From NCBI RefSeq assembly GCF_023715445.1, contig NZ_JAMBOD010000001.1:496001-560000 (forward strand): a stretch of DNA of 64,000 nt. The letters are read 5' to 3'. The translations under genes and the position numbers were made by a program. Below are positions 25,909-34,356 of this stretch, piece by piece. How positions within the stretch are numbered: the first letter of the stretch is position 1; every line of letters begins with the position of its first letter. The DNA comes from Fictibacillus nanhaiensis (GTDB taxonomy: Bacteria > Bacillota > Bacilli > Bacillales > Fictibacillaceae). The notes beneath the pieces are model-generated. The model saw nothing but the letters and a program-made list of their open reading frames with translations. It searched no databases and was not told the origin of the DNA.

Positions 25909-26562
25909 TTAATAAGCGTTTAGTTTAATATCATCGGAGACTGTGAGTTTAGCTTCAGTTGAATTTAATACATCGTCAACACTATAGCCTTCTGCTACTT
26001 CTCTTAGGATAAGGCCGTTTTCTGACACATCCATAACCGCCCGGTCTGTAATGATCCGCTCAACAACACCTTTACCAGTGAGAGGAAGCTGACAGCTTTT
26101 TAATATTTTGCTTTCTCCAGCTTTATTTACGTGTTCCATGATGACAATGATTTTTTTAGCACCATGAACTAGATCCATCGCACCGCCCATACCTTTGATC
26201 ATCTTGCCTGGAATCATCCAGTTTGCAAGGTCGCCATTCTCTGAAACTTCCATTCCCCCGAGAATGGCTATGTCGATATGTCCTCCGCGGATCATGGCAA
26301 ATGATTCAGAGCTGTCAAAATAAGAAGCACCTTTAATAGCTGTTACGGTTTCTTTACCAGCATTGATCAGATCAGGGTCTACTTCGCTTTCAAGAGGGTA
26401 TGGTCCGATCCCGAGCAGTCCGTTCTCTGACTGCAATACAACCTCTTTATTATCCGAAATGAAGTTAGCTACCTTTGTTGGCATTCCGATTCCTAGATTT
26501 ACATAAAAGCCTGATTCAATTTCTTTTTCTGCACGTTTCGCAATTCTTTCTCTGATATTCAT
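25909..26562 (-). CDS. scoB: 3-oxoacid CoA-transferase subunit B
   Basis: The beta chain of succinyl-CoA:acetoacetate CoA-transferase, 217 aa. The catalytic glutamate is in [12 protein letters not shown] (about residue 47). [10 protein letters not shown] near the start and [18 protein letters not shown] are conserved. With ScoA (15 bp upstream) it activates acetoacetate. The CoA donor could be succinyl-CoA or acetyl-CoA; sequence does not decide. Confidence 0.95.
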   Translation of the reverse strand: MNIRERIAKRAEKEIESGFYVNLGIGMPTKVANFISDNKEVVLQSENGLLGIGPYPLESEVDPDLINAGKETVTAIKGASYFDSSESFAMIRGGHIDIAILGGMEVSENGDLANWMIPGKMIKGMGGAMDLVHGAKKIIVIMEHVNKAGESKILKSCQLPLTGKGVVERIITDRAVMDVSENGLILREVAEGYSVDDVLNSTEAKLTVSDDIKLNAY

Positions 26563-26577
26563 AACGGTCCCCTCCCC

Positions 26578-27270
26578 TTAACCTTGTTTTACTGTTAAAC
26601 GTTCAATGCGTTTTTCCTGTGCTCCAACGATCATTTTTTGCACGTACACACCAGGTGTATGTATGTGATCCGGATGAAGATCACCGATTTCAACAAGCTC
26701 TTCTACCTCTGCAATTGTTACCTTTCCGGCAGCTGCGATCATTGGATTGAAGTTACGGGCTGTTTTGTTATAAATAAGATTTCCTGCTTTGTCTCCTTTT
26801 GCAGCACGGATTAAGCTGAAATCTCCAACGATTCCCTCTTCAAGCAAATATTCTTTTCCGTTGAATGTGCGTGTCTCTTTGCCTTCAGCGATCGGCGTTC
26901 CAACTCCTGCTGGTGTATAGAACGCTGGAATTCCAGCACCGCCGGCACGAATTCTTTCTGCAAGCGTTCCTTGCGGGATAAGCTCAACTTCGATTTCACC
27001 TGATAAAACTTGTCTTTCAAACTCTTTATTCTCACCAACATATGATCCTACCATTTTTTTTATCTGTTTATTTTTCAGAAGCAGACCAAGTCCCCAATCA
27101 TCCACTCCGCAATTGTTTGAAATAACCGTCAGATCTTTTGTTCCTTTTTCCACTAGGGCAAGAATTAAATTTTCCGGGATGCCGACTAATCCAAAACCGC
27201 CTACTAAAAGGGTTGATCCATCTTTAATATTCGCTACCGCTTCTAGTGCTGAATTCAATACTGGTTTCAT
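26578..27270 (-). CDS. scoA: 3-oxoacid CoA-transferase subunit A
   Basis: The alpha chain, 230 aa. The CoA-transferase I signature [15 protein letters not shown] is at residues about 21-35 and [13 protein letters not shown] near 113-125. It partners with ScoB. AAAGGAGAG precedes ATG 27270. The gap to the upstream thiolase (27271-27413) has no evident terminator, so all five genes may be one operon. Confidence 0.95.
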   Translation of the reverse strand: MKPVLNSALEAVANIKDGSTLLVGGFGLVGIPENLILALVEKGTKDLTVISNNCGVDDWGLGLLLKNKQIKKMVGSYVGENKEFERQVLSGEIEVELIPQGTLAERIRAGGAGIPAFYTPAGVGTPIAEGKETRTFNGKEYLLEEGIVGDFSLIRAAKGDKAGNLIYNKTARNFNPMIAAAGKVTIAEVEELVEIGDLHPDHIHTPGVYVQKMIVGAQEKRIERLTVKQG

Positions 27271-27413
27271 AATCTATCTCTCCTTTTTTAATGTTTTATA
27301 AGAGTCGAATCTCTTCCTCAATATCGTTCTTCCGGTACTCATGTAGAGAGTACTACACTCTGTTCCTCAGAACTCCATTTCTCGACCTTCTTGCTTCTAA
27401 AACATTAATTTTT

Positions 27414-28607
27414 TTATTCGTTTTCAAAGATCGAGGCTACTCCCTGGCCTCCGCCGATACAAAGCGTTGCTAGACCGCTTTTTGATTTTCTTCGCTTCAT
27501 CTCATGAAGCAGCGTAACAACAATTCTTGCACCGCTCGCTCCGATCGGATGTCCAAGTGCGATTGCACCGCCGTTTACGTTTAATTTTTCTTTATCAAAT
27601 CCAAGATCTTTGCCAACAGCAAGTGACTGGCTTGCAAAAGCTTCGTTCGCCTCTACTAGATCAATATCATCCATTTTCATATTTGTTTTCTTTAATACTT
27701 TTCGCACCGCTTCAACAGGTCCGATTCCCATTACTTCAGGCGCTACACCTGCACTTGCATTCGCTTTTACTGAAGCCAGCGGCCTTAAGCCGAGCTCTTC
27801 TGCTTTCTTTCTGCTCATTACAACAAGTGCTGCAGCACCGTCATTGATACCTGAAGCGTTCCCTGCTGTAACCATTCCGTCTTTTTTAAAGGCAGGCCGT
27901 AAACGGGCAAGCTTTTCACTGGTAGAACCAGCTTTCGGATATTCATCTTTATCTACAATCAATGGATCTCCTTTTCTCTGAGGGATCTCCACGGGTATAA
28001 TTTCATCATTAAATTTCCCTTGTTCTTGAGCTTCAGCACATTTTCTCTGGCTCTCTGCGGCAAATTCATCCAATTCTTCACGAGAGAGCGCATGTGTTTC
28101 ACAAAGGTTTTCGGCTGTAATTCCCATATGATAATCGCCGAAAGCACACCATAATCCATCATGAATCATGGAATCGACCATAGGTGCGTTCCCCATTCTA
28201 AGTCCATCTCTTGCACCGCTCAGCAAGTACGGAGCCTGACTCATATTTTCCATTCCTCCGCAGACGATTACATCTGCTTCATCGAGCCAGATTGCCTGGC
28301 ATGCGAGATGAAGGGCTTTTAAACCAGAACCACAAACTTTGTTGATCGTCATGCTTGATACACCGATAGGAAGGCCAGCTTTAATCGCCGCCTGACGGGC
28401 AGGGTTCTGCCCCAAGCCAGCTTGAAGAACATTTCCCATGATCACTTCATCTACAGCATCAAGTGGAATCCCTGCTTTTTTTAACGAGTCTTTGATCGCA
28501 ATTGCTCCTAAATCTGTGGCCGCTAACGACTTTAAACTCCCCATAAAACTTCCAATCGGGGTTCTGACAGCGCTTACAATGACAGCTTCTCTCTCTCTTG
28601 AAACCAT
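27414..28607 (-). CDS. Acetyl-CoA acetyltransferase (thiolase)
   Basis: A 397-aa thiolase. Active-site features are Cys in [11 protein letters not shown] (about residue 92), His in [18 protein letters not shown] and Cys in [10 protein letters not shown]. The [20 protein letters not shown] start is typical of the AtoB/MmgA group. AGGAGG precedes ATG 28607. It is first of the ketone-body block and divergent from mvaB, whose product acetoacetate and acetyl-CoA it would process. Both genes share a 146-bp control region with a CRE-like site. Confidence 0.94.
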   Translation of the reverse strand: MVSREREAVIVSAVRTPIGSFMGSLKSLAATDLGAIAIKDSLKKAGIPLDAVDEVIMGNVLQAGLGQNPARQAAIKAGLPIGVSSMTINKVCGSGLKALHLACQAIWLDEADVIVCGGMENMSQAPYLLSGARDGLRMGNAPMVDSMIHDGLWCAFGDYHMGITAENLCETHALSREELDEFAAESQRKCAEAQEQGKFNDEIIPVEIPQRKGDPLIVDKDEYPKAGSTSEKLARLRPAFKKDGMVTAGNASGINDGAAALVVMSRKKAEELGLRPLASVKANASAGVAPEVMGIGPVEAVRKVLKKTNMKMDDIDLVEANEAFASQSLAVGKDLGFDKEKLNVNGGAIALGHPIGASGARIVVTLLHEMKRRKSKSGLATLCIGGGQGVASIFENE

Positions 28608-28684
28608 TTTGTAGTCTCCTCCTCTTTAATACTGTGAAAATTTCTGAAAATTCCTTTTTATCATACCATAATCAATCAAATGTA

Positions 28685-28735
28685 TTGCAACCAACGATTT
28701 TTTACAGGTAAAATAATATTTAGAAAACGGTTTCA
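28685..28735 (+). promoter_or_regulatory. mvaB promoter and CRE-like catabolite site
   Basis: TTGCAA at 28685-28690, 18 bp, TAAAAT at 28709-28714. Just downstream, AGAAAACGGTTTCA at 28722-28735 matches the CcpA-box pattern TGNAANCGNTNNCA in all fixed positions except the first. Placement after the -10 fits a roadblock type of carbon catabolite repression. Confidence 0.65.
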
Positions 28736-28753
28736 AGGAGGAGTATATAAACA

Positions 28754-29659
28754 GTGGAATTACCTGAAAGAGTCACCCTGATCGAAGTTGGCCCAAGAGA
28801 CGGACTTCAGAACGAAAAGAATTTTATTCCAACAAAGAATAAGATTGAATTTATCTCCTTATTAAAAAATGCAGGTTTTCAGGAAATGGAACTCACCTCT
28901 TTCGTTTCTCCAAAGTGGGTGCCGCAAATGCAGGACGCCGGTACAGTCATTGAAAGTTGTTTAGATGATATGCGCAACTTTGTTCTCGCACCCAACAAAA
29001 AAGGAATCGATATGGCCATGGAGGCCGGTGTAAAGCATGTAGCTGTGTTTGTTGGTGTAAGTGATTCATTCAACCAAAAAAATATTAACAAAACCACCGA
29101 AGAAAGCATGCTCGAGTTAAGACCGCTCGTTGAGGATCTGAAACGCAAAGGATATTTTGTTAGAGCATGTATTTCCACCAGCTTTTATTGTCCATTTGAA
29201 GGAAAAATTGAGGAGCACGCTGTTTTAAAGGTTTGCCAGGATTTTGAGGAGATGGGCGTCGATGAGCTTAGTGTAGCCGATACGATCGGGATGGCGAATC
29301 CTGTTGAGTGCTTTGAGCTGTTCAGTTTATTAAAGCATCATTTGCGTTCTACTACCCTGCTTACAGGTCATTTCCATGATACTCGCGGTATGGCTCTGGC
29401 AAATATTTTCGCAAGTATGCAGGCTGGGATTGACCGTTTTGACACTTCAGCAGGAGGACTTGGAGGATGTCCCTTCGCACCCGGTGCGTCAGGAAACGTT
29501 GCCTCTGAAGATGTTGTCTATATGCTTTCTCAGATGGGAATCTCTACAGGAATTCAGCTCGATAAACTTTTAGAAGCAGCAGCTTATATCTCACCTCTTC
29601 TTTCTAAGCCAGTATCAAGCAAGCAGTTCGGTCTGCTGAAAAATGTTGCTCAGCTATAA
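28754..29659 (+). CDS. mvaB: Hydroxymethylglutaryl-CoA lyase
   Basis: Splits HMG-CoA into acetoacetate and acetyl-CoA, the end of leucine degradation. 301 aa TIM barrel. EVGPRDGLQNE (residues about 9-19) contains catalytic Arg-Asp, GHFHDTRGMALAN the metal histidines and GGLGGCPFAPGASGN the catalytic loop cysteine. The start is GTG 28754 with GGAGGAG upstream. Other leucine genes (isovaleryl-CoA dehydrogenase, methylcrotonyl-CoA carboxylase) are not in the window. Confidence 0.96.
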   Translation: MELPERVTLIEVGPRDGLQNEKNFIPTKNKIEFISLLKNAGFQEMELTSFVSPKWVPQMQDAGTVIESCLDDMRNFVLAPNKKGIDMAMEAGVKHVAVFVGVSDSFNQKNINKTTEESMLELRPLVEDLKRKGYFVRACISTSFYCPFEGKIEEHAVLKVCQDFEEMGVDELSVADTIGMANPVECFELFSLLKHHLRSTTLLTGHFHDTRGMALANIFASMQAGIDRFDTSAGGLGGCPFAPGASGNVASEDVVYMLSQMGISTGIQLDKLLEAAAYISPLLSKPVSSKQFGLLKNVAQL

Positions 29660-29670
29660 ATAGAAAAAAT

Positions 29671-29704
29671 AAAAACACGGGCATTATTCGCCCGTGTTTT
29701 GTTC
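29671..29704. terminator. Bidirectional terminator between mvaB and yqkB
   Basis: AAAACACGGGC and GCCCGTGTTTT with a small loop. The yqkB stop codon is inside the hairpin. Confidence 0.88.
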
Positions 29705-30022
29705 TGTTTTATCGTAATATTTCATCGCAGGATTTAACATTTCTCCTGGACTTTTTAATGAAAAATGATTGCCTGCCGGTGCATCGATCTTCATCTTTTC
29801 ATCAAAAAAAACTTCTGTATTATAATCCATGTAAAGGTCAGGTCCGTTGGTCAGGATTTTCGTATCATTGGCCTCTGGTTTATCAACCAGCCATAGTGCT
29901 GCAACCCCGCTCACTACACACCCGCAGCCTTCTGTATCATGTTTCAGTTTCAAGTATCCTTTTTTACCCTGCATTTTTTTATAGAGACGCTCTAACGCCG
30001 CATCTGTAAACATCAATTCCAT
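29684..30022 (-). CDS. yqkB: YqkB, HesB/IscA-like iron-sulfur family protein
   Basis: A 112-aa protein with a HesB-like fold. The LKHDTEGCGCVVSGVAALWL stretch has paired cysteines (Cys-Gly-Cys) near residues 33-35, but the C-terminal cysteine pair of classical IscA is missing. It is therefore of uncertain function in iron-sulfur handling. ATG 30022 follows AAAGGTGAG, which overlaps the stop of a broken upstream gene; the two probably once formed an operon. Confidence 0.85.
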   Translation of the reverse strand: MELMFTDAALERLYKKMQGKKGYLKLKHDTEGCGCVVSGVAALWLVDKPEANDTKILTNGPDLYMDYNTEVFFDEKMKIDAPAGNHFSLKSPGEMLNPAMKYYDKTEQNTGE

Positions 30023-30032
30023 TAATTAAAAC

Positions 30033-30248
30033 TCACCTTTCTTTTGGAGCACGTTGATTGCCCAATGATAACCAGCTTTCCATGTAGCGAATTCCAAATT
30101 CACTCGTTAAATATTCTCCGAGTTCATTTTCTTTATAACTGCCTTCCGGAAAATGTTCGTCCTGCCATTCAGAGCATCCTTTAGCTTAGGAACATTTACA
30201 GGCTTATACAGCATCCATTCGAGTAGCTGTTCAATTTATATGAGTCAT
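30033..30248 (-). pseudogene. Frameshifted small gene upstream of yqkB (possibly yqkC)
   Basis: The minus strand encodes, in pieces, MTHI, then EQLLEWMLYKPVNVPKLK, then GCSEWQDEHFPEGSYKENEL and GEYLTSEFGIRYMESWLSLG ending at a TGA (30033-30035). Joining them needs two single-base frame changes, near 30240 and near 30180. The rebuilt product is about 70 aa, similar in size and place to B. subtilis yqkC beside yqkB. I cannot confirm homology. A sequencing error or programmed event is possible but two shifts argue for decay. Confidence 0.55.
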
Positions 30249-30358
30249 AATACTTTTATTTTTATTAAAAATATCACGTTTAGGACTATAGACCCGTTTC
30301 ACTTCTTATATTAGTGGGAAATATATCAGCAATTCACATCTTACAGGAGGCCATTAAA

Positions 30359-30619
30359 ATGAAACAGATTTGTTCAAAAAAAGTAAAAGTGACAGCTAAA
30401 TATACCGTAAATAAAGCTCTTGAAATTATGCAGTCTGCTAAAAAGATTAACAGCCAGCTTTTTTTGGCCAAAGATGGCATTACTGTCCACGCATCAGGAC
30501 TGTCCCAGCTTGTATCATTCTTTCTGACTTTAAAAGAAGGCGATTCATTTCTTTATATTGTGGAAGGTGCCGATGCTGAAACAGCCCTGAATCTTATTTC
30601 AAAAGAAACAGCTTATTAA
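30359..30619 (+). CDS. HPr-like small protein without the phosphohistidine
   Basis: An 86-aa protein. The size and pattern (KYTVNKALEIMQSAKKINSQ, then HASGLSQLVSFFLTLKEGDS) resemble the HPr phosphocarrier fold, with strand-helix-strand order. The phosphorylated His15 segment GIHARPA is not present, and no clear Ser46 site is seen. ATG 30359 has AGGAGG at about 30345-30350. The in-frame start at 30314 has no ribosome site. It ends 9 bp before the end of the convergent TVP38 gene. Function unknown. Confidence 0.7.
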   Translation: MKQICSKKVKVTAKYTVNKALEIMQSAKKINSQLFLAKDGITVHASGLSQLVSFFLTLKEGDSFLYIVEGADAETALNLISKETAY

Positions 30620-30628
30620 GATTGCTGC

Positions 30629-31282
30629 CTACAAGCCAATTCTTGCTTTCATTTTCTTTTTAAAAATAAGGGGTAATCCCACTATTACAAAAAGCAAGGT
30701 GGTTCCAATAAAAACGACTTGTTTGCTTCCCGATGTCATGGAAGTGCCTAGATACGTATAAGCAATCGTTCCAGGGATTATCCCAATAGCTGTTGCAATC
30801 GCATAATCTTTAAATTTCACTTTGGTCATGGAAGTCAAGTAGCTTACCAGGTCATAATTTAATACAGGAAGCAGCCTCAGCAGCAATACATAACGAAAGC
30901 CTTCTCTTTCAATATTGCTGCGTATTTTTTTATACCTTTCATTCTTCCATTGTTCACTTTTATTAAAACGGTCTAAACGGTTAATCGCGTAATACGTTAT
31001 AAGCCCTCCTCCAAGCGAACCGAGATATGTAAATAAACAACCCCAGTAAAACCCAAAAGAAAGTCCGCTTGTTATAGCAAATATAGATGACGGAAATAAA
31101 ACGAATGGTCTTAGCGTGTAAAGCAATATAAAAAGAAACGGTGCCAGCAATCCCCATTGCGTTATCCAATTCCTGAATTCTTCAGGACTAAATCCTTTAT
31201 AGTTTTTTTGCAGCCATAAAACCAATATGATTAAAATAGCCGCCCCTAACATAATGGCCAGCCATTTTCTTATGATTTTCAT
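30629..31282 (-). CDS. TVP38/TMEM64 (DedA-like VTT) family membrane protein
   Basis: A 217-aa inner-membrane protein with about five hydrophobic segments. The VTT-domain signature is PSSIFAITSGLSFGFYWG followed by GSLGGGLITYYAINR, and later LLRLLPVLNYDLVSYLTS with the conserved Arg and Pro. This family is linked to lipid scrambling and transport. ATG 31282 (MKIIRKW) follows GGAGG; upstream in-frame codons would add a cytosolic leader. It is flanked by two HPr-like genes on the other strand. Confidence 0.88.
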   Translation of the reverse strand: MKIIRKWLAIMLGAAILIILVLWLQKNYKGFSPEEFRNWITQWGLLAPFLFILLYTLRPFVLFPSSIFAITSGLSFGFYWGCLFTYLGSLGGGLITYYAINRLDRFNKSEQWKNERYKKIRSNIEREGFRYVLLLRLLPVLNYDLVSYLTSMTKVKFKDYAIATAIGIIPGTIAYTYLGTSMTSGSKQVVFIGTTLLFVIVGLPLIFKKKMKARIGL

Positions 31283-31372
31283 AAATCCTCCATGAAAAAA
31301 TCTATTTTGTAGGCATTTTTCCTTCTTCTGCACATATCCATACATAGTGTGATTGGCAAAGGAGGTTATATT

Positions 31373-31621
31373 GTGATTGTAAAAGCAACAGCACCTATTT
31401 ATGCAGAGCGTGCTGCAAAACTTGTGGAACTTACAGGCAGTTTTACTGAATCCATTTACATCAAAAAAGGGGACCGGACTGCGGATGGAAAAAGCTTTTT
31501 AGGTATTATCGCACTTTCCATATATCCTGATGATCCAATTGAAATCATCTGTGAGCCCCCAAGCACTCTCCTCAAAGAAAAGATATTATCATCAGGGTTA
31601 TTCGCTTGCTGTAAATCTTAG
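31373..31621 (+). CDS. HPr/Crh-like protein with Ser46-type site and Tyr in place of His15
   Basis: An 82-aa protein aligned by eye to HPr: PIYAERAAKLVELTGSF stands where GIHARPATKLVQ lies, so His15 is replaced by Tyr. DGKSFLGIIALSIYPDD stands where the Ser46 region of HPr lies and keeps the serine. That resembles Crh, which lacks His15 but keeps Ser46 for CcpA co-repression. The start is GTG 31373 after AAAGGAGG. Function is inferred only from this pattern. Confidence 0.7.
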   Translation: MIVKATAPIYAERAAKLVELTGSFTESIYIKKGDRTADGKSFLGIIALSIYPDDPIEIICEPPSTLLKEKILSSGLFACCKS

Positions 31622-31693
31622 TTTCTGCGGAATACAGCACTATATATTATATATTCTATCCTACCGTTTGGCTAATTTTTCCTTAAAAGATTT

Positions 31694-31727
31694 AAAAAAA
31701 GCCGGAAGAACATCTCCGGCTTTAAAT
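31694..31727. terminator. Bidirectional terminator at the amidase 3' end
   Basis: AAAGCCGGA (31698-31706) and TCCGGCTTT (31715-31723), with A- and T-runs. The amidase stop codon (31722-31724) falls inside the 3' arm. Confidence 0.85.
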
Positions 31728-33101
31728 TTCTTTTATTTGCTCGTCAATCAAATTTATTCTTTCTTGCAAAGGTGCTTTTGATTCGTTCAGCATCTGTTTG
31801 TAAATTTCAAGAATCATAGTGCTGTAAGTTGTCCCTGGTACTGCCCACTTACCATTCAGCTGATTCCAAGTCTTGGCACTCCCCCGCTGAACGAGTTCAA
31901 ACCTTGGATCTGCTAACGGGTATTGCGGAGGAAGAGGCTCTGTTGAACTATACGCATACAAATGCTGAATATGAGCCAGAACGCCTTCTTGCGGTGTATT
32001 AAATACCGCTGACTCTCCCTTTCCAGTTGCTCCAATTCCTGCATAGTTATTTTGAGAAGCCTTCACACTGCCCTGAAAGCGAAAATACCCTGTTTCATGT
32101 ATAGCCTGGGCATATGCTGCATCTGCTCTAATTCCATAAACCTGTCCAATCTGAACATATAATAAAGCTAAAGATGGGGCGTCAGGATTTACCCTTTTGA
32201 CAAACCTCTCCATTTCCTCTGCTGTAAGAACCGTTTTGCCTTGTATCGTTAAACCAGCAGGAGGTTCTGGTTTTGGCGGTTCGGGCTCAGGAGTCTTTGT
32301 TCCTTCTTCCCCTTTTACCATTACATACGCATCCTTTATTCCTAAAGCGCGTATCTTCACTACATGAGCTTCAGCGTTCTCTCGTTTTTGAAATGCTCCA
32401 GCTTGTACTCTGTAGTATTTTTTATTACTTATCGTTACTTCATCTATATACGAAGAAATTTTTTTACCAGCTAAAAATTGCACTCTTTCATCTGCATTCT
32501 TTTTTTGTTCAAATGCTCCTGCTAGCGTAACAAAAAGCTCTTTTGGATCCGGCTGTTTCTGTTTTAATGAAAGCGCCGTTGCTGTTCCGGATGCAATGGC
32601 AGCCGATACTTCATTTTGGAAATCTCCCCGGTTTAAAAGAGCGAGGTTCTTCTCGTTATCAATAAACAAAACTTCCAGTAATACAGCAGGCATCTTCGTT
32701 TCTCTTAAAACATGAAAATTCGCCTGTTTTTGTCCTCGATTGCGTGCACCATATTTATTCATAACTTCTGTTGTACGTGTGTGTATGGCATTTTGTATCT
32801 TCTTTGTTTCAGCCCCGACATTTATATATACATAACTTTCAAATCCTTCTCCTCCACCGCTGTTTTGGTGAATAGATAAATAGAAATCTGCTTTTTCTTT
32901 GTTAGCAAAATCTGTCCTCGCATCCAATGAAACAGTTGTATCTGAGCTGCGAGTCAGCAATACCTTTACCTCATAGTTGTTCTGCAGATAAGATTGGATT
33001 TTTTTTGCGAGTATCAGGTTATAATTTTTTTCAAAACTGCCCTTGTTTACCGCGCCTGGATCATTTCCTCCATGGCCCGGATCTATGATAATGACTTTCA
33101 A
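31722..33101 (-). CDS. CwlC-like N-acetylmuramoyl-L-alanine amidase with SPOR repeats and glucosaminidase domain
   Basis: A 459-aa peptidoglycan hydrolase. Residues 1-170 are an Amidase_3 domain (IDPGHGGNDPGAV, FYLSIHQNSGGG, ANFHVLRETKMPAVLLEV). Residues about 180-275 hold two SPOR-like repeats (AGAFEQKKNADERV, QAGAFQKRENAEAHV). After a Pro-rich linker (EPEPPKPEPPA), residues about 290-440 form a glucosaminidase-type domain with a candidate catalytic Glu in AIHETGYF. There is no signal peptide, like B. subtilis CwlC, which lyses the mother cell. The start is TTG 33101 after AAGGTG. Confidence 0.88.
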   Translation of the reverse strand: MKVIIIDPGHGGNDPGAVNKGSFEKNYNLILAKKIQSYLQNNYEVKVLLTRSSDTTVSLDARTDFANKEKADFYLSIHQNSGGGEGFESYVYINVGAETKKIQNAIHTRTTEVMNKYGARNRGQKQANFHVLRETKMPAVLLEVLFIDNEKNLALLNRGDFQNEVSAAIASGTATALSLKQKQPDPKELFVTLAGAFEQKKNADERVQFLAGKKISSYIDEVTISNKKYYRVQAGAFQKRENAEAHVVKIRALGIKDAYVMVKGEEGTKTPEPEPPKPEPPAGLTIQGKTVLTAEEMERFVKRVNPDAPSLALLYVQIGQVYGIRADAAYAQAIHETGYFRFQGSVKASQNNYAGIGATGKGESAVFNTPQEGVLAHIQHLYAYSSTEPLPPQYPLADPRFELVQRGSAKTWNQLNGKWAVPGTTYSTMILEIYKQMLNESKAPLQERINLIDEQIKEI

Positions 33102-33237
33102 ACGTGTCACCTTCTTTTAATCCATTTAAAAACGCTAAGATGCGCTTACTTCTATTAAAAACGAAAAGAAGGTATACTAAAAGAGCCATATAACTATTTT
33201 CATCAAAAATGGATATTTGACTAAGGTGGGTAACTGA

Positions 33238-33969
33238 ATGGAAGCTGCTTTATTTGGAAGTGTTTTATCTGCATTAGCTACCGGTTTTGGTGCTCTGCCT
33301 GTTCTCTTTTGGTCTCAGGTAACACACCGGTTCCGCGACATATTGCTTGCTCTTACAGCCGGGATTATGGTCGCAGCATCAACTTTTAGTTTAATTCCTC
33401 AAGCTCTTAAACTATCAAACTTGACGGTTCTTACGATTGGTATTACTCTCGGTACTCTGACACTCATGCTTTTAGAGAGATTTGTTCCCCATCTGGACTT
33501 GGACCACACTAGAATTCTTAAAGGCATTGATGCTAAAGCTGCTTTAGTCATCGCTGCCATTACCCTGCATAATCTGCCTGAAGGTCTTTCAGTAGGCGTC
33601 AGCTATGCGAGCGATAACACGGGACTTGGCGGATTGATCGCATTTGCGATCGGCCTGCAGAATGCTCCTGAAGGATTGCTTGTCGCACTCTTTTTAATAC
33701 ATCAAAAGATGAACAGGCTAAAAGCCTTTATCATCGCTACTCTAACAGGAGCTGTGGAGATTGTAACAGCTATGATCGGTTATGTTCTGACCTCCTATGT
33801 AGAAAATCTTGTGCCGTATGGACTTTCGTTTGCTGCCGGGGCCATGCTGTTTATCGTTTATAAAGAACTTATTCCGGAAAGTCACGGTGACGGACATGCC
33901 CGGTCAGCAACCTTATCATTTATTGCCGGACTTTTAATCATGATCTATTTAACACAGATTTTTGGCTGA
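33238..33969 (+). CDS. ZIP-family divalent metal transporter
   Basis: A 243-aa membrane protein with about seven to eight helices. The metal-coordinating helices are visible as ITLHNLPEGLSVGVSYA and GLQNAPEGLLVALFLIHQK (His/Asn-x-x-Pro-Glu-Gly twice). A zinc substrate is likely but unproven. AAGGTGGG precedes ATG 33238. It is monocistronic, with a strong terminator behind it. Confidence 0.92.
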   Translation: MEAALFGSVLSALATGFGALPVLFWSQVTHRFRDILLALTAGIMVAASTFSLIPQALKLSNLTVLTIGITLGTLTLMLLERFVPHLDLDHTRILKGIDAKAALVIAAITLHNLPEGLSVGVSYASDNTGLGGLIAFAIGLQNAPEGLLVALFLIHQKMNRLKAFIIATLTGAVEIVTAMIGYVLTSYVENLVPYGLSFAAGAMLFIVYKELIPESHGDGHARSATLSFIAGLLIMIYLTQIFG

Positions 33970-33978
33970 TAGCAGCAG

Positions 33979-34016
33979 ACAAAAGGCTGACACCCAAGAG
34001 GTGTATCAGCCTTTTT
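33979..34016. terminator. Bidirectional terminator between the ZIP gene and yolD
   Basis: AAAAGGCTGA and TCAGCCTTTTT, with inner ACAC/GTGT pairing, form a long stem. It abuts the yolD stop codon. Confidence 0.88.
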
Positions 34017-34344
34017 ATGTGTAGTCGATATCCACAATATCTGTCACTTTTAGAATATGCATCATGTCCGCCTCATCTACCACACGCAATTCTTTTTTTA
34101 TTTCATCTACATAATGAACATGGCCGGTAAGCTCTTTTTCCCTTCCATTTTGAAAATACATGAATTTCAGTTTTCGGTTCTCCTCCATCGCGACACAGAT
34201 TGTTTCATTAAATTCTTCATATTTTTGTTCGTCAAGCTCTGGTTTTCTTCCATAATCCAAAATACCCTGATGCTCCCTCAGCATTTTTACGTGCTCCGGA
34301 AGCATCATCGCCGTCCATTTTATTGTTCCTCTGTCACGAATCAC
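34015..34344 (-). CDS. YolD-like family protein
   Basis: A 109-aa protein of the YolD family, which routinely accompanies UvrX/YqjW Y-family polymerases. RDRGTIKWTAMMLPEHVKML at the start and GHVHYVDEIKKELRV near the C-terminus are the family landmarks. It lies 12 bp downstream of the polymerase gene and should share its LexA control. A role in translesion synthesis is likely but unproven. Confidence 0.9.
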   Translation of the reverse strand: MIRDRGTIKWTAMMLPEHVKMLREHQGILDYGRKPELDEQKYEEFNETICVAMEENRKLKFMYFQNGREKELTGHVHYVDEIKKELRVVDEADMMHILKVTDIVDIDYT

Positions 34345-34356
34345 CGTTCTCCCTCC

